Origin: Cupriavidus sp.
GTDB lineage: Bacteria > Pseudomonadota > Gammaproteobacteria > Burkholderiales > Burkholderiaceae
Direction: 5' to 3'
DNA: 64,000 nt
Assembly (NCBI GenBank): GCA_031181345.1
Contig: JAPSLC010000005.1
Location: 62,001-126,000, forward strand
The notes under the pieces are model-generated. The model saw nothing but the letters and a program-made list of their open reading frames with translations. It had not been told where the DNA came from and made no database searches. A program made the translations under genes and the position numbers. Numbering within the stretch: the first letter of the stretch is position 1; every line of letters starts with the position of its first letter. Of the stretch, positions 1 through 8,277 are shown piece by piece.

Positions 1-764
1 GGCCGGCGGTCTTCCATGGTTTGCGCCAGTGCGGCAATCCACGGCTCGGGCCAGTCCAGCAGGCGCAGGTCGAGCTGGGCATCGGCGCGGCTCAGCGTCA
101 GCGTGGGCGCGATCGCACGCACACAGCTGCCGGGCTCGGCGGCGCAGAACCGCGGCAAGCCGAGACCGGCGTGTTCGGCATGGTGCTGCAGCGGCAACAG
201 CGTCCATTGGCCGAGCAGCCCCATCAGATCCGGCGGTATCTGCTGGAAGCGCTGTACCGCCAGGCGCGGCGCCAGCCATTCGCACCAGGCGTCGGCGTCG
301 GCCCAGGCGCGGGCACGCTGCCCGTCGATCGACAGCGACAGCACCACGCCGTCGCCGCCGCAGGACTTCAGGTCGAGCCCGATCGCGGCGCCTTCGGGCT
401 GCGCATCGTTCTGCCCGATGCCGCCGATGTCGCCGATGCCGTGTTCCTGGCCGCCGTGGACGTCAGTCAGCGCATCGTGGCGCCCCGGTCCTTGCCGCAT
501 GACGCCACCCGACCCGTCCAGGAAATCATTGGTAAGCGGATCCTCGCCCAGCGGACCGCCGTCGAACGCATCGAGTCGCGCGAGCGGGTCGGCCAGCGGA
601 TCGGCGGTGTCGAGCCGCTCCAGCGCCTGCAGCGCATCCAGCCCGTCGCCGTCAGCACCCGGGCCTGCGCCGCGACGCCGGCTGCTCGCCGCGGCGCTGG
701 ACCGGCCCGGACCGATCGCCCGCGCCAATTCCAGGTCCTGATCGCTCCATTCATCGAGTAGCAT
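1..764 (-). CDS. sctQ: SctQ, T3SS cytoplasmic C-ring protein (partial, C-terminus off the window)
   Basis: About 254 codons are open from an ATG at 764 to the window edge, with no stop. The start MLLDEWSDQDLEL overlaps the end of sctP by 14 bp, which fits the tight packing of this operon. The visible part is an acidic, Asp/Gly-rich N-terminus followed by a globular region. The C-terminal SpoA domains that define the SctQ/FliN/YscQ family would lie beyond position 1, so I do not see them directly. The call rests on order (N-O-P-Q, as in SPI-2 ssaNOPQ), size and style. SctQ forms the sorting platform under the export gate together with SctK and SctL. An ATG at 754 gives only a short reading frame that stops at 467, so it is not the start. 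Confidence 0.8.
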   Translation of the reverse strand, partial: MLLDEWSDQDLELARAIGPGRSSAAASSRRRGAGPGADGDGLDALQALERLDTADPLADPLARLDAFDGGPLGEDPLTNDFLDGSGGVMRQGPGRHDALTDVHGGQEHGIGDIGGIGQNDAQPEGAAIGLDLKSCGGDGVVLSLSIDGQRARAWADADAWCEWLAPRLAVQRFQQIPPDLMGLLGQWTLLPLQHHAEHAGLGLPRFCAAEPGSCVRAIAPTLTLSRADAQLDLRLLDWPEPWIAALAQTMEDRR

Positions 765-1299
765 CGGCTACCTCCAATCGAATCACTTCACCGGTCTGCC
801 TGGCCACCTCGTCGCTCAACGACGACTTCGCTTCGACCAGGCGCTTGTGCTGCTGCCGGTTCAGCGGCCGCAGCGTGACGACTACCTGCCCGGCATGCAG
901 CGACGCCTGCAGTTCCATGCCGGCCCACGCGCCCTGCGTGAAGCGGACATGCAACGCATTACCGGTCAGGCGCGTCTTCGTACCCGGCGCGAAGCGGTCG
1001 GCTTCGAGGTCGTCGGGCGCGGTCGCCTCGGCGCGGCCGGCGTCCGGGCCACCGCAGCCGGCCGCCGCGGCGGCCGCGGCGGACTCGGGACGCGTGCCAC
1101 CAAACATCGACCACCATGCCGGCGGCAGTGTCGGTGGCGGCGCAGTGGGCTCCGGCTCCTCGGCGCCCCGCTCCCGGGCCCGCTTGCGCTTGCGCATCGC
1201 CGCATCGAACTGCGCCGTCTGCTCGGGCTGCACCTTGCGACGCTCGTCGCGATCGCGGCTGCCCTTGGGCAGGACGCCGCCTACCGAAGACACACTCAT
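751..1299 (-). CDS. sctP: SctP, T3SS needle-length / substrate-switch protein (SsaP/YscP type)
   Basis: 182 residues starting MSVSSVGGVLPKG; the ATG overlaps the sctO stop (ATGA). The first half is charged and Pro/Ala-rich (residues about 20-90), typical of the ruler segment of this fast-evolving family. The C-terminal 90 residues are ordered (FTQGAWAGMELQ, then VVVTLRPLNRQQ) and resemble the substrate-switch domain of SctP and the hook-length proteins. At 182 residues it is short for a YscP but normal for the SsaP subgroup. Known role of the family: it sets needle length and tells SctU to change from early to late substrates. Identification is by position between SctO and SctQ and by the C-terminal pattern, since little sequence is conserved. 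Confidence 0.75.
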   Translation of the reverse strand: MSVSSVGGVLPKGSRDRDERRKVQPEQTAQFDAAMRKRKRARERGAEEPEPTAPPPTLPPAWWSMFGGTRPESAAAAAAAGCGGPDAGRAEATAPDDLEADRFAPGTKTRLTGNALHVRFTQGAWAGMELQASLHAGQVVVTLRPLNRQQHKRLVEAKSSLSDEVARQTGEVIRLEVADATR

Positions 1300-1694
1300 C
1301 GCTGCTCCTCGCTCAGCGCCGCCAGCTTCTCCTGGCCGCGCAGGTTCTCCTTCAGCGCCTGGGCGGTTCGTGCTGCCTGCGCCTGGCAATCGGCGATCTG
1401 CTCGGCGAGCTTGCGAAGTCCGGCCTGAAGCTGCTGTTCGCGCTGATAGAAGTCCGCGAACTGGCGCTTGAGCTTGTGGAAGTCGCGCGGGTCGACCGCG
1501 TGCTCTGTCTGGTTGGCGGCGCGCCACTGGGCCCGCAGATCGGCCTGCTCGGCCTTGCGCTTGTCGGACTGCTGTCGGCACTCGCGCATGTCCGCCTCGA
1601 TGCGGCGGGCGCGATGGCGCAACACGCCTTCCCGGCAGGTCTTGATCGTGCGCAATTGGTCGAGCATCTGCGCGGTGGTGGGTCTGGCCATCAT
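1296..1694 (-). CDS. sctO: SctO, T3SS central stalk protein (YscO/FliJ-like)
   Basis: 132 residues, almost entirely charged alpha helix with a coiled-coil pattern (many Arg, Gln, Lys, Glu and Ala; for example LKRQFADFYQREQQLQAGL). This is the hallmark of the SctO/FliJ stalk that sits in the centre of the SctN hexamer and contacts SctV. The start is MMARPTTAQ; its ATG overlaps the sctN stop as ATGATG, and the stop overlaps sctP. Sequence conservation in this family is weak, so the call combines size, coiled-coil character and the position directly after the ATPase gene. Confidence 0.85.
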   Translation of the reverse strand: MMARPTTAQMLDQLRTIKTCREGVLRHRARRIEADMRECRQQSDKRKAEQADLRAQWRAANQTEHAVDPRDFHKLKRQFADFYQREQQLQAGLRKLAEQIADCQAQAARTAQALKENLRGQEKLAALSEEQR

Positions 1695-3022
1695 CCCTCC
1701 ACGACCTGCCGCAGCTGGCGCAGCGTGTCCTGGTAGTCGGCGCGCTCGGCCGTGCCCTGGCACAGGAAGGCCTCGAGCCCGGCGCGACGGTCCAGTGCGT
1801 CGTCGGCCTCGGCGTCGTGGCCGCGTTCGTATTCGCCGACCCGCACCAGCAGTTCGATTTCCTTGTACTGGGCCAGCAGCCGGCGCGCCTTTCCGGCCCA
1901 CTGGCGATGCTGCTCGCTGGTGACCTGGTGCATTACCCGGCTGATGCTGGCCGGGATATCGATGGCGGGATAGTGGTTCTTTTCCGCCAGCTCGCGGGAC
2001 AGCACGATATGGCCGTCGAGAATCGAGCGGACCTCGTCGGCGATCGGCTCGGTCATGTCATCGCCCTCGACCAGCACCGTGTAGATGCCGGTGATGCTGC
2101 CGCTGGCCGCGCAGCCGGCCCGTTCCAGCAGGCGCGGCAGGCGCGCGAACACGCTGGGCGGAAAGCTGCCGGCGGCCGGCAACTCGCCGGCGGCCAGGCC
2201 GATCTCGCGGCTGGCGCGGGCAAAGCGCGTCAGCGAATCGACCATCAGCAGCACGTTCAGGCCCTGATCGCGGAAGTACTCGGCGATGGTGGTGGCGGTA
2301 TAGACGGCCTTCAGGCGTTCCAGCGCCGGGCGGTCCGAGGTGGACACCACCACCACCGATCGCTCGCGCGCCTCGGCCGTCAACGTCTGATCCAGAAACT
2401 CGCGGACTTCGCGGCCGCGCTCGCCGACCAGCCCGAGTACCACCACATCGGCCAGGCTGCCGTCGCAGATCATGCCGAGCAGCGTGCTCTTGCCCCCGCC
2501 CGCGGCGGCGAAGATGCCGATCCGCTGGCCGCGGCCGCAGGTCAGCATGCCGTCGATCGCGCGCACGCCCAGCGGCAGCACCTGATCGATCAGCGTGCGG
2601 GTCAACGGATCGGGCACCGCGGCCTCCAGCGCACGCGTCTCGCACGCCGGCGGCACCGGCGGACCGCTCATTCGGCGGCCCAGGCCGTCGACCACCGAGC
2701 CGATCAGATGCGACCCGACCGGAATACGATGCTCGGTGCCGAGCGGGCGCACCAGGGCGCCACAGCTCATGCCGATCGGCTCCGAGAACGGAGACAGCAG
2801 CGCGATCTCGCGTTGCAGGCCGACCACTTCGGCTTGCATGTCGCTACCGATCAGGCAAAGCTCGGCGAGCGCCGCGTCGGGCAGGCTGGCCTTGATCAAC
2901 GTGGGTCCGACTTCGACGACACGGCCGAAGCGCTCCACGCCATCGTCCAGCGGCGGCAGCGGCGGCAGCGCCAGGCTGGCTGCCACCCGGGAGACGATCG
3001 CGTCGATATCAGGCATACGCAT
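1691..3022 (-). CDS. sctN: SctN, T3SS ATPase
   Basis: 443 residues, the usual length of the F1-beta-like secretion ATPases. Walker A lies at residues about 172-180 (AAAGGGKST) and Walker B near 258-262 (LLMVD, followed by SLTRFARA). The conserved GERGREVREF stretch of flagellar and T3SS ATPases lies near residue 200. It hydrolyses ATP at the cytoplasmic face of the injectisome to release chaperones and unfold substrates, working with SctL (stator) and SctO (stalk). The start used is MRMPDID, overlapping the sctV stop by 14 bp; the second Met (at 3016) would overlap by 8 bp and is equally possible. Confidence 0.96.
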   Translation of the reverse strand: MRMPDIDAIVSRVAASLALPPLPPLDDGVERFGRVVEVGPTLIKASLPDAALAELCLIGSDMQAEVVGLQREIALLSPFSEPIGMSCGALVRPLGTEHRIPVGSHLIGSVVDGLGRRMSGPPVPPACETRALEAAVPDPLTRTLIDQVLPLGVRAIDGMLTCGRGQRIGIFAAAGGGKSTLLGMICDGSLADVVVLGLVGERGREVREFLDQTLTAEARERSVVVVSTSDRPALERLKAVYTATTIAEYFRDQGLNVLLMVDSLTRFARASREIGLAAGELPAAGSFPPSVFARLPRLLERAGCAASGSITGIYTVLVEGDDMTEPIADEVRSILDGHIVLSRELAEKNHYPAIDIPASISRVMHQVTSEQHRQWAGKARRLLAQYKEIELLVRVGEYERGHDAEADDALDRRAGLEAFLCQGTAERADYQDTLRQLRQVVEG

Positions 3023-5069
3023 CGTCGTACTCCCCGATCAAGTCGATATTGCCGAGCACGTGCAGCTGGACGTCGTCGCCCAGCTCCTGGTACGACAACA
3101 CCGGCACGCTGAACAGCTCCCGTTCGAGGAACTTGCGAAGGAAGCGGCGCACGTCGATGGCGGTAACCAGCGCGCCTTCCATGTCTTCGCGCCCCGCAAT
3201 GCCGGCCTTGATGCGCGCCACGATGGCTTCGATCTGGTCGCCCTGCAAGGTCGAGTAGGCCCCGGCGGCGGTCTGGCGCACCGAGTCGCGGATCATGTTC
3301 TCGATGCCGTCGCCGATCATCCAGACATTGATCCGCGCTTCGCCGCGCGCATGCCGTCCGACGATCTGGCGGCGCAGCGCGACGCGGACGTATTCGGTCA
3401 GCATCACGGTCTCCTTCTCCTTCGGGGACCACTCGATCAGCGCCTCGAAAATGGTGCGCAAATCGCGGATCGAGATGCCTTCGGCCACCAGCCGCTGCAA
3501 CACCTCGGAGACCTTGCTGATCGGCAGCTGGCGTTGCAGCTCCTTGACCAGTTCGCCGTAGCGGGCCTCCATCGCGTCCATCAGATAGCGGGTTTCCTGC
3601 ACGCCGATGAATTCGTCGGCGAAGCGGTCCACAGTCAGCGCGGCGGCGTACGACACTGCCTGCGAACCGGCGAGCAGCGACAGGCCCGACTGCGCCAGCG
3701 AGGCCTGGTGTTCGGGCGCGATCCATTGCAGGGTCAGTCCGCCGAACGGCAGGTTGTCGACGCGCTCGGCGATCGGCAAGGCGCTGCTCTGCCGAGCCAG
3801 CAGCAACCGGCCAGCCGGCATGGCCACCTTCAGCACCGGCTCGCTGTACAGCAGCACGCTGAAGCTGCCGGCCGGCAACCCGGCCTCGGGGACCAGCTCG
3901 ATCTTCGGCAGCGCGATACCGAGCCGCTCGAACTTCTGCCAGCGCAGCGCCTCCAGCGCCTCGGCCAGGCCGGGCAGCGCCGCCACATCCTTGGCCAGCT
4001 TCAGCGACAGCGGCTCCGCGCCGGGCGTCATGCGCGCCTCGCCGTCTGCGTCGGCGGCCGCACCGCCCTGGTCGGCCGTATTGGCGGCCTGCGACCTGGC
4101 GCGGCGGCGCGCATAGACCGCGACCAGTCCCAGCAGCACGCCCAGCGGCATGAAGATCAATGCGGGAAAGCCGGGTACCAGCGCGAACAGCAGCAGCACG
4201 CCGGCGGCGATCATCAGCGCGTTCGGCTGGCGCGAGAACTGGTTGACCAGATCCTGCGCCAGGTTCTCGCGCTTCTCGCCGGGCACGCGCGTGACCACGA
4301 TGCCCGCCGCGATCGAGATGATCAGCGCCGGGATCTGCGCGATCAGGCCGTCGCCGATCGACAACACCGAGTAGACCTCGAGTGCCTTGCCGACGCCCAT
4401 ATCGTGCTGCATCGTGCCGACCGCGATGCCGCCGACGATATTGACCAGGATCACGATGATGCCGGCGATCGCATCGCCCTTGACGAACTTCATCGAGCCG
4501 TCCATCGCGCCATACAGCTGGCTCTCCTTCTGCACCAACTGGCGCTGGCGCTTGGCCTCGTTGGCGTCGATCGTGCCAGCGCGCAGGTCACCGTCGATAC
4601 TCATCTGCTTGCCCGGCATCGCGTCGAGCGAGAAGCGCGCGCCGACTTCCGCCACGCGCTCCGCGCCCTTGGTGATCACGATGAACTGCACCACCGTGAT
4701 GATCGAGAACACGATGATGCCGACCGCCAGATTGCCGCCGACGACGAAGTTGCCGAAGGCGGTCACGATCTCGCCGGCATCGTGCTGCAGCAGGATCAGC
4801 CGGCTGGTGCTGACCGTCAGCGCCAGGCGAAACAGCGTGGTGATCAGCAGCAGCGACGGCAACGCGGACATGTCGAGGGGATCGCGCACATAGATCGCCG
4901 TCATCAGCAGCAGCAACGCGAGCCCCAGGTTGATGGCGATCAGCAGATCGACCAGGATGGTCGGCAGCGGCAGGATCATCATGAAGACCGCCACCATCAG
5001 CATGACGGCCAGCACGACGTCCTGCCGGCCGCCGACGGTGGCGAGCCAGGTACTGAGGCGCTTGATCAT
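3009..5069 (-). CDS. sctV: SctV, T3SS major export-gate protein (FHIPEP family)
   Basis: 686 residues starting MIKRLSTWLATVGG. The N-terminal 330 residues hold about eight membrane segments. They include the FHIPEP signature region around LPSLLLITTLFRLALTVST and the ion-channel segment FSLDAMPGKQMSIDGDL with its conserved Asp residues. After a variable linker (residues about 335-365, Ala/Gly-rich) comes the roughly 320-residue cytoplasmic domain that forms the nonameric ring. Length and domain order match SsaV, EscV and YscV. SctV couples proton flow to export and receives substrates from SctW and the ATPase complex. Its ATG overlaps the stop of the preceding small ORF (ATGA). Confidence 0.97.
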   Translation of the reverse strand: MIKRLSTWLATVGGRQDVVLAVMLMVAVFMMILPLPTILVDLLIAINLGLALLLLMTAIYVRDPLDMSALPSLLLITTLFRLALTVSTSRLILLQHDAGEIVTAFGNFVVGGNLAVGIIVFSIITVVQFIVITKGAERVAEVGARFSLDAMPGKQMSIDGDLRAGTIDANEAKRQRQLVQKESQLYGAMDGSMKFVKGDAIAGIIVILVNIVGGIAVGTMQHDMGVGKALEVYSVLSIGDGLIAQIPALIISIAAGIVVTRVPGEKRENLAQDLVNQFSRQPNALMIAAGVLLLFALVPGFPALIFMPLGVLLGLVAVYARRRARSQAANTADQGGAAADADGEARMTPGAEPLSLKLAKDVAALPGLAEALEALRWQKFERLGIALPKIELVPEAGLPAGSFSVLLYSEPVLKVAMPAGRLLLARQSSALPIAERVDNLPFGGLTLQWIAPEHQASLAQSGLSLLAGSQAVSYAAALTVDRFADEFIGVQETRYLMDAMEARYGELVKELQRQLPISKVSEVLQRLVAEGISIRDLRTIFEALIEWSPKEKETVMLTEYVRVALRRQIVGRHARGEARINVWMIGDGIENMIRDSVRQTAAGAYSTLQGDQIEAIVARIKAGIAGREDMEGALVTAIDVRRFLRKFLERELFSVPVLSYQELGDDVQLHVLGNIDLIGEYDDAYA

Positions 5070-5248
5070 GGCCGTGCCCCGCGCCGTGCCCGGGTGATGC
5101 GACCGAATACGTCGCCCAGTGCGGCGGCAGTCCGGCAGCCGAGGCCGAAGGCCACCGCACCGAGCACCAGCGCCAGTGCCAACGCGACGATCGCGGTGCT
5201 CCAGAGCAGTGCCAGCGGCAACAACAACGCCGCAAAGACGAACCTCAT
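5066..5248 (-). CDS. small membrane protein of unknown function inside the T3SS operon
   Basis: 60 residues starting MRFVFAALLLPLALLWS, joined to its neighbours by ATGA overlaps on both sides (ssaM-like stop before it, sctV start after it). That makes translation by coupling likely and a chance reading frame unlikely. It carries one long hydrophobic stretch, residues about 3-37, which could be one or two membrane helices, and then a basic tail rich in Arg (ITRARRGARP). I know of no counterpart between ssaM and ssaV in SPI-2. It could be an accessory factor for SctV assembly or simply keep translation coupled. An upstream Met at 5308 is less likely because it would lie inside the ssaM-like gene. 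Confidence 0.6.
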   Translation of the reverse strand: MRFVFAALLLPLALLWSTAIVALALALVLGAVAFGLGCRTAAALGDVFGRITRARRGARP

Positions 5249-5613
5249 GCTTCCTCCTTCGTGCAGGCTTCCAGCAGCCTGCGTTGTGCCCTGACCGTCC
5301 GGTACCACAGCTCCGCGCCGCTGCCCGCGGGCATCGCGCCCGATACGAACAGGCAGTCATCGACACGGAACACCCGCAGCGGCACGCCGGCCATGCACGC
5401 GGGCGACCAGCGCGTCAGCAGCGAGCGCAGCGCCGTGTCGGCCACGTAGGGATCGACCGGCCGCATGGTCGACAGCAGCACGCGGCGGTCGCGCACTTCC
5501 ATGAACACCTGGATCTCGCCGTCGCGTATTTCGACGCGGGGCTCGATCGTGATCGGCTTGACATCCATCAGTCGAAACAGCTTTTCCAGATTGCGCAGCG
5601 TTCCAATATCCAT
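5245..5613 (-). CDS. SsaM-like T3SS gatekeeper partner
   Basis: 122 residues starting MDIGTLRNLEKLFRLMDV. It lies between the gatekeeper sctW and sctV, exactly where ssaM lies in SPI-2. The protein is a compact alpha/beta unit with an internal amphipathic strand region (ITIEPRVEIRDGEIQVFMEV) and looks like a small class-I-chaperone-type fold. In Salmonella, SsaM acts with SsaL and SpiC to hold back effectors until translocators have been exported. The same role is inferred here from position and size. The 125-bp gap to sctW is the largest in the operon. A longer N-terminus (MATQQAMRTAS...) is open upstream but has basic low-complexity composition, so I kept the later Met. Confidence 0.65.
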   Translation of the reverse strand: MDIGTLRNLEKLFRLMDVKPITIEPRVEIRDGEIQVFMEVRDRRVLLSTMRPVDPYVADTALRSLLTRWSPACMAGVPLRVFRVDDCLFVSGAMPAGSGAELWYRTVRAQRRLLEACTKEEA

Positions 5614-5738
5614 CGTTGATCCAGCACGACCCCGGCGGCGCGAACCGCCGGACGCGCTTGCTGTCCTCATTGCTTGCTGTGTCGCCATCGTGCGGGGCAG
5701 TCGCGGCACGCGGCATCGGGCCGATACCTGAAGGGGCG

Positions 5739-6830
5739 TCAGCCCGTGGCGTCGCCCTCGGCAGGGTCCGCGTTCTCGGCGCGATCGTTGAACTCGGCCA
5801 GTGCGGCCAGCACCTGCTGCCGGTGGTCGTCGTCGCGGAAACACGGCTCCGGCAGCAGCTTGGCCAACCGGGTAAGGTCGCGCACCAGCTTGAAGCCGCG
5901 CTCGCGGCCCAGCTGCATGCCGTCGATTTCGCCGCGGACCCAGTCGTGGTAGAGCCAGGGCTGGTCGACCATGCGGATCAGCAGGCGCAAGACCGTATCG
6001 GGCTCGACCGGCGGGTCGCCCAGGCCCCGGGCGATCCGGCCGCACTGCTCCTCGCATCCGAGGAAGATCAGCAGGCGTTTCAGGTCGCGCACCACCGCCG
6101 CGAGCTTGATGCCCTCGGCGGCGTCGTCCTCGATGCCGCTCAGTTCGGCCCCAAGCGCACGGATCAGTACCTTGACCTTGCGCCGACGCTCACCGATGCC
6201 CGCCAACTGGTCCAGAAACGCCGCGATCCCCTGCTGCACCGCATCGGCGCGCTGATACAGCGACTTCAGTTGCGACATCAGTTCCGGCGTCATCGTCCCG
6301 AACTCGAGCCAGCCAAGCATGGCGAGCTCCCAATCGCCGCTCGCGCCGAGCCGCCGCTCCAGAGCCGCCTCCAGACGGGTACGCTTGCGCCCCGGCCGGT
6401 GCTGTTCGGCCATCGCGGCGAGCAGCAAGGCCATCGCGGCGGGATGCAGCTCGCTGCGTTCGATCGCGGCCAACAGGCTGTCGACGTCGTCGATGTCGCC
6501 GAACTGCTGCAGAAGCTGCTCGATGCGCGGATCCTTGTTGGCCAGCAGTGACTTGGCCAGCTTGCCGACGAAGGCGCGCGCCAGCAGGGCGTCGTTGCGG
6601 CGGTCTCCGCGCAGCAGGGCGTGCAGCTTGGACGAGTGCACATTGGTGAGGCCGGCTTCCTGCAGGCGGCGCGACGCGTTCAAGGCCCGCGCCGCGAGGT
6701 CCATCGCCGAGCGGGCGGGACTGACCTGTTGGGGTCCGCGGCTCGGTGTACCGCTGCCCTGGCCCGGCTGAATGGCCGGCGCCGGACCGGTCGGAATGAC
6801 AGGCTTGGGACCCTGTACCTTCGGGCTCAT
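5739..6830 (-). CDS. sctW: SctW, T3SS gatekeeper (SsaL/SepL/YopN-type)
   Basis: 363 residues from MSPKVQGPK, whose ATG overlaps the sctL stop (ATGA); a Met three codons earlier (6839) is the alternative. The Pro/Gly/Gln-rich first 40 residues suit a secretion signal. The remainder is helical and contains the HrpJ-like and TyeA-like parts typical of the family (for example MDLAARALNASRRLQEAGL, and a C-terminal LVRDLTRLAKLLPEP region). SctW binds SctV and sets the hierarchy of translocator before effector secretion. Order sctL-sctW-ssaM-sctV is the SPI-2 order. Confidence 0.85.
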   Translation of the reverse strand: MSPKVQGPKPVIPTGPAPAIQPGQGSGTPSRGPQQVSPARSAMDLAARALNASRRLQEAGLTNVHSSKLHALLRGDRRNDALLARAFVGKLAKSLLANKDPRIEQLLQQFGDIDDVDSLLAAIERSELHPAAMALLLAAMAEQHRPGRKRTRLEAALERRLGASGDWELAMLGWLEFGTMTPELMSQLKSLYQRADAVQQGIAAFLDQLAGIGERRRKVKVLIRALGAELSGIEDDAAEGIKLAAVVRDLKRLLIFLGCEEQCGRIARGLGDPPVEPDTVLRLLIRMVDQPWLYHDWVRGEIDGMQLGRERGFKLVRDLTRLAKLLPEPCFRDDDHRQQVLAALAEFNDRAENADPAEGDATG

Positions 6831-7660
6831 GCTTGCCATCCCGGCGAGTCGGTATCGGGCAGACCGCGATCGCGACGCGGCTCGGAAAACTGGCCTCCGG
6901 CCATGTCATCCAGATCGGCGATCAGACCGTCCAGATGGTTCGCCAGGGCATCCGGATCCTGTTCGCGGCGGCTCTCTTGCACCGCGTCGGGCTCCGTCGC
7001 CGACGGGCTCGCCGCGCCCGGCTCGACACCAATGGCACCCAGCAAAACGGCGAGATGGCGGTCTAGATCGATGCGCAAGTGCACGTAGGGGCTGTCGATA
7101 TGCGCCTCGCCGGAAGCCAGCGCCGGCTCCGCGCTGATGGTGAATCCCGGCTCCTCCGGCAGTCGCGCCGCCACCGCGGCGACGTCGTCAGGACACAGCC
7201 GCAACGTGAAGGCGCCGTGCGAGGACACTTCGCGCCACCGGGCCGCGACGCGCTGCGCAATCAACGCCGCGCGATCGGCCTCACCGGCGAAGCACGCGAC
7301 GGCGTCGGCGATCACGGTCCGGCAGCGCAATTCCAGCCGCTCGGCAATGAGCGCCTCGAGCTCGCTCTCGCGCACCAGCCAGCGCAGCACGTCCTCGCAG
7401 ATCGCGTCGTGGGCTGCCCGCGCCGCTGCCTGCGCGCGCCGCTCGCCTTCGGCATGTGCCTCGGCGAGGATCTGCGCGGCGTCACTGCGGGCCTGGGCCC
7501 GGCAGCGCCGGCTGGCCAGCAGCACGGCGGCGGCCCGCGAGCGGTTGCGGCGAAGCACGGCGGCCGCATCGATGTATTCGTCCAGCGTTGCCGCCGGCAC
7601 GATGCCGCCCACGGGCAATTCACCGCGGACCGCGGTGATCGTCAGTCCAAAGGGGTTCAT
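6827..7660 (-). CDS. sctL: SctL, T3SS ATPase stator (SsaK/YscL/FliH-like)
   Basis: 277 residues starting MNPFGLTITAV. Residues about 40-110 form a long Ala/Arg/Glu-rich helix (AQARSDAAQILAEAHAEGER), the characteristic peripheral-stalk helix. A C-terminal alpha/beta domain follows (FTLRLCPDDVAAVAARLPEE), resembling the FliH/HrpE/V-ATPase E-subunit fold. It ends in an extra acidic tail of about 70 residues that looks disordered. SctL links SctN to the SctK-SctQ sorting platform. Both ends overlap neighbouring genes by ATGA. Confidence 0.85.
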   Translation of the reverse strand: MNPFGLTITAVRGELPVGGIVPAATLDEYIDAAAVLRRNRSRAAAVLLASRRCRAQARSDAAQILAEAHAEGERRAQAAARAAHDAICEDVLRWLVRESELEALIAERLELRCRTVIADAVACFAGEADRAALIAQRVAARWREVSSHGAFTLRLCPDDVAAVAARLPEEPGFTISAEPALASGEAHIDSPYVHLRIDLDRHLAVLLGAIGVEPGAASPSATEPDAVQESRREQDPDALANHLDGLIADLDDMAGGQFSEPRRDRGLPDTDSPGWQA

Positions 7661-8277
7661 AGCAGACGTTCCAGGCGAAACAGCATCGGCAGGGCAAGAC
7701 CCGGCGGCGGTGTCGCCAGCAGTGCGCCCGGCGGCGGCAGGCAGATCGACAGCGCCTGCCAGACGGTGCTGCCAGGCAGCGTCTGCTCCAGCCACAGCCT
7801 GCCGAGCTCACGCAGCCATTCGACGATCTGTTCAGGCGGGCGGCTCAAGGACGGGCCCTTGCCGTCCGGCACCAGCGCGGCGAGCTGGTCGCAGCCGTCC
7901 TCGCCCAGTACCGCCAGCAATTGCCGCCGGTAGTCGCCCAGCAGCAGCAGTTCAGGGGCGCGCGCCGCCACCGCTCCCAGCGCGACAAGCAGCACCGGCA
8001 GCCGCGGCTCCAGGGCCAGCAAGCGCCGTTGCTCGTCGGACAGCGCGGCAGGCAGCGGCGCCGCCGGAAATCCACGGCGCTGCACGATCAGCGCATCGAG
8101 CGCGCGGCGGCTGCCGGGATGGCGGCGATAGTCGTCTTGCCACGCGTCCAGTCCGAGATAGCCCCACCACCCGCGGTGCATCACCGCGCCGGGTCGCCAC
8201 GCCAGCGCGTGCAGGCGCTGCACCGCCGGGCACAGGCTCTGCTGCACGCGTGCGCCCCCCTTGGCGGCATCAGACAT
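7657..8277 (-). CDS. sctK: SctK, T3SS sorting-platform adaptor
   Basis: 206 residues starting MSDAAKGGARVQQSLCPAVQRLHALAW. The gene lies between sctJ and sctL, the place of the SctK gene (STM1410-type) in SPI-2-like operons, with an 8-bp overlap with sctJ. The sequence is helical with many Leu and Arg and no membrane segment. The family is poorly conserved in sequence. SctK docks the cytoplasmic platform (SctQ, SctL, SctN) to the inner-membrane ring protein SctD. The call is positional plus size; I see no catalytic motif and expect none. Confidence 0.75.
   Translation of the reverse strand: MSDAAKGGARVQQSLCPAVQRLHALAWRPGAVMHRGWWGYLGLDAWQDDYRRHPGSRRALDALIVQRRGFPAAPLPAALSDEQRRLLALEPRLPVLLVALGAVAARAPELLLLGDYRRQLLAVLGEDGCDQLAALVPDGKGPSLSRPPEQIVEWLRELGRLWLEQTLPGSTVWQALSICLPPPGALLATPPPGLALPMLFRLERLL

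Noticed and set aside
467..754. A 95-codon frame starting at the ATG that overlaps the sctP stop
   Set aside because: Although its ATGA overlap looks attractive, the frame starting at 764 stays open to the window edge and fits SctQ, so the short frame is a shadow.
2595..5294. An 899-codon open frame on the plus strand
   Set aside because: Antisense to sctV and sctN, with low-complexity Arg/Gln/His-rich translation and no family; the SctV and SctN proteins on the other strand are unmistakable.
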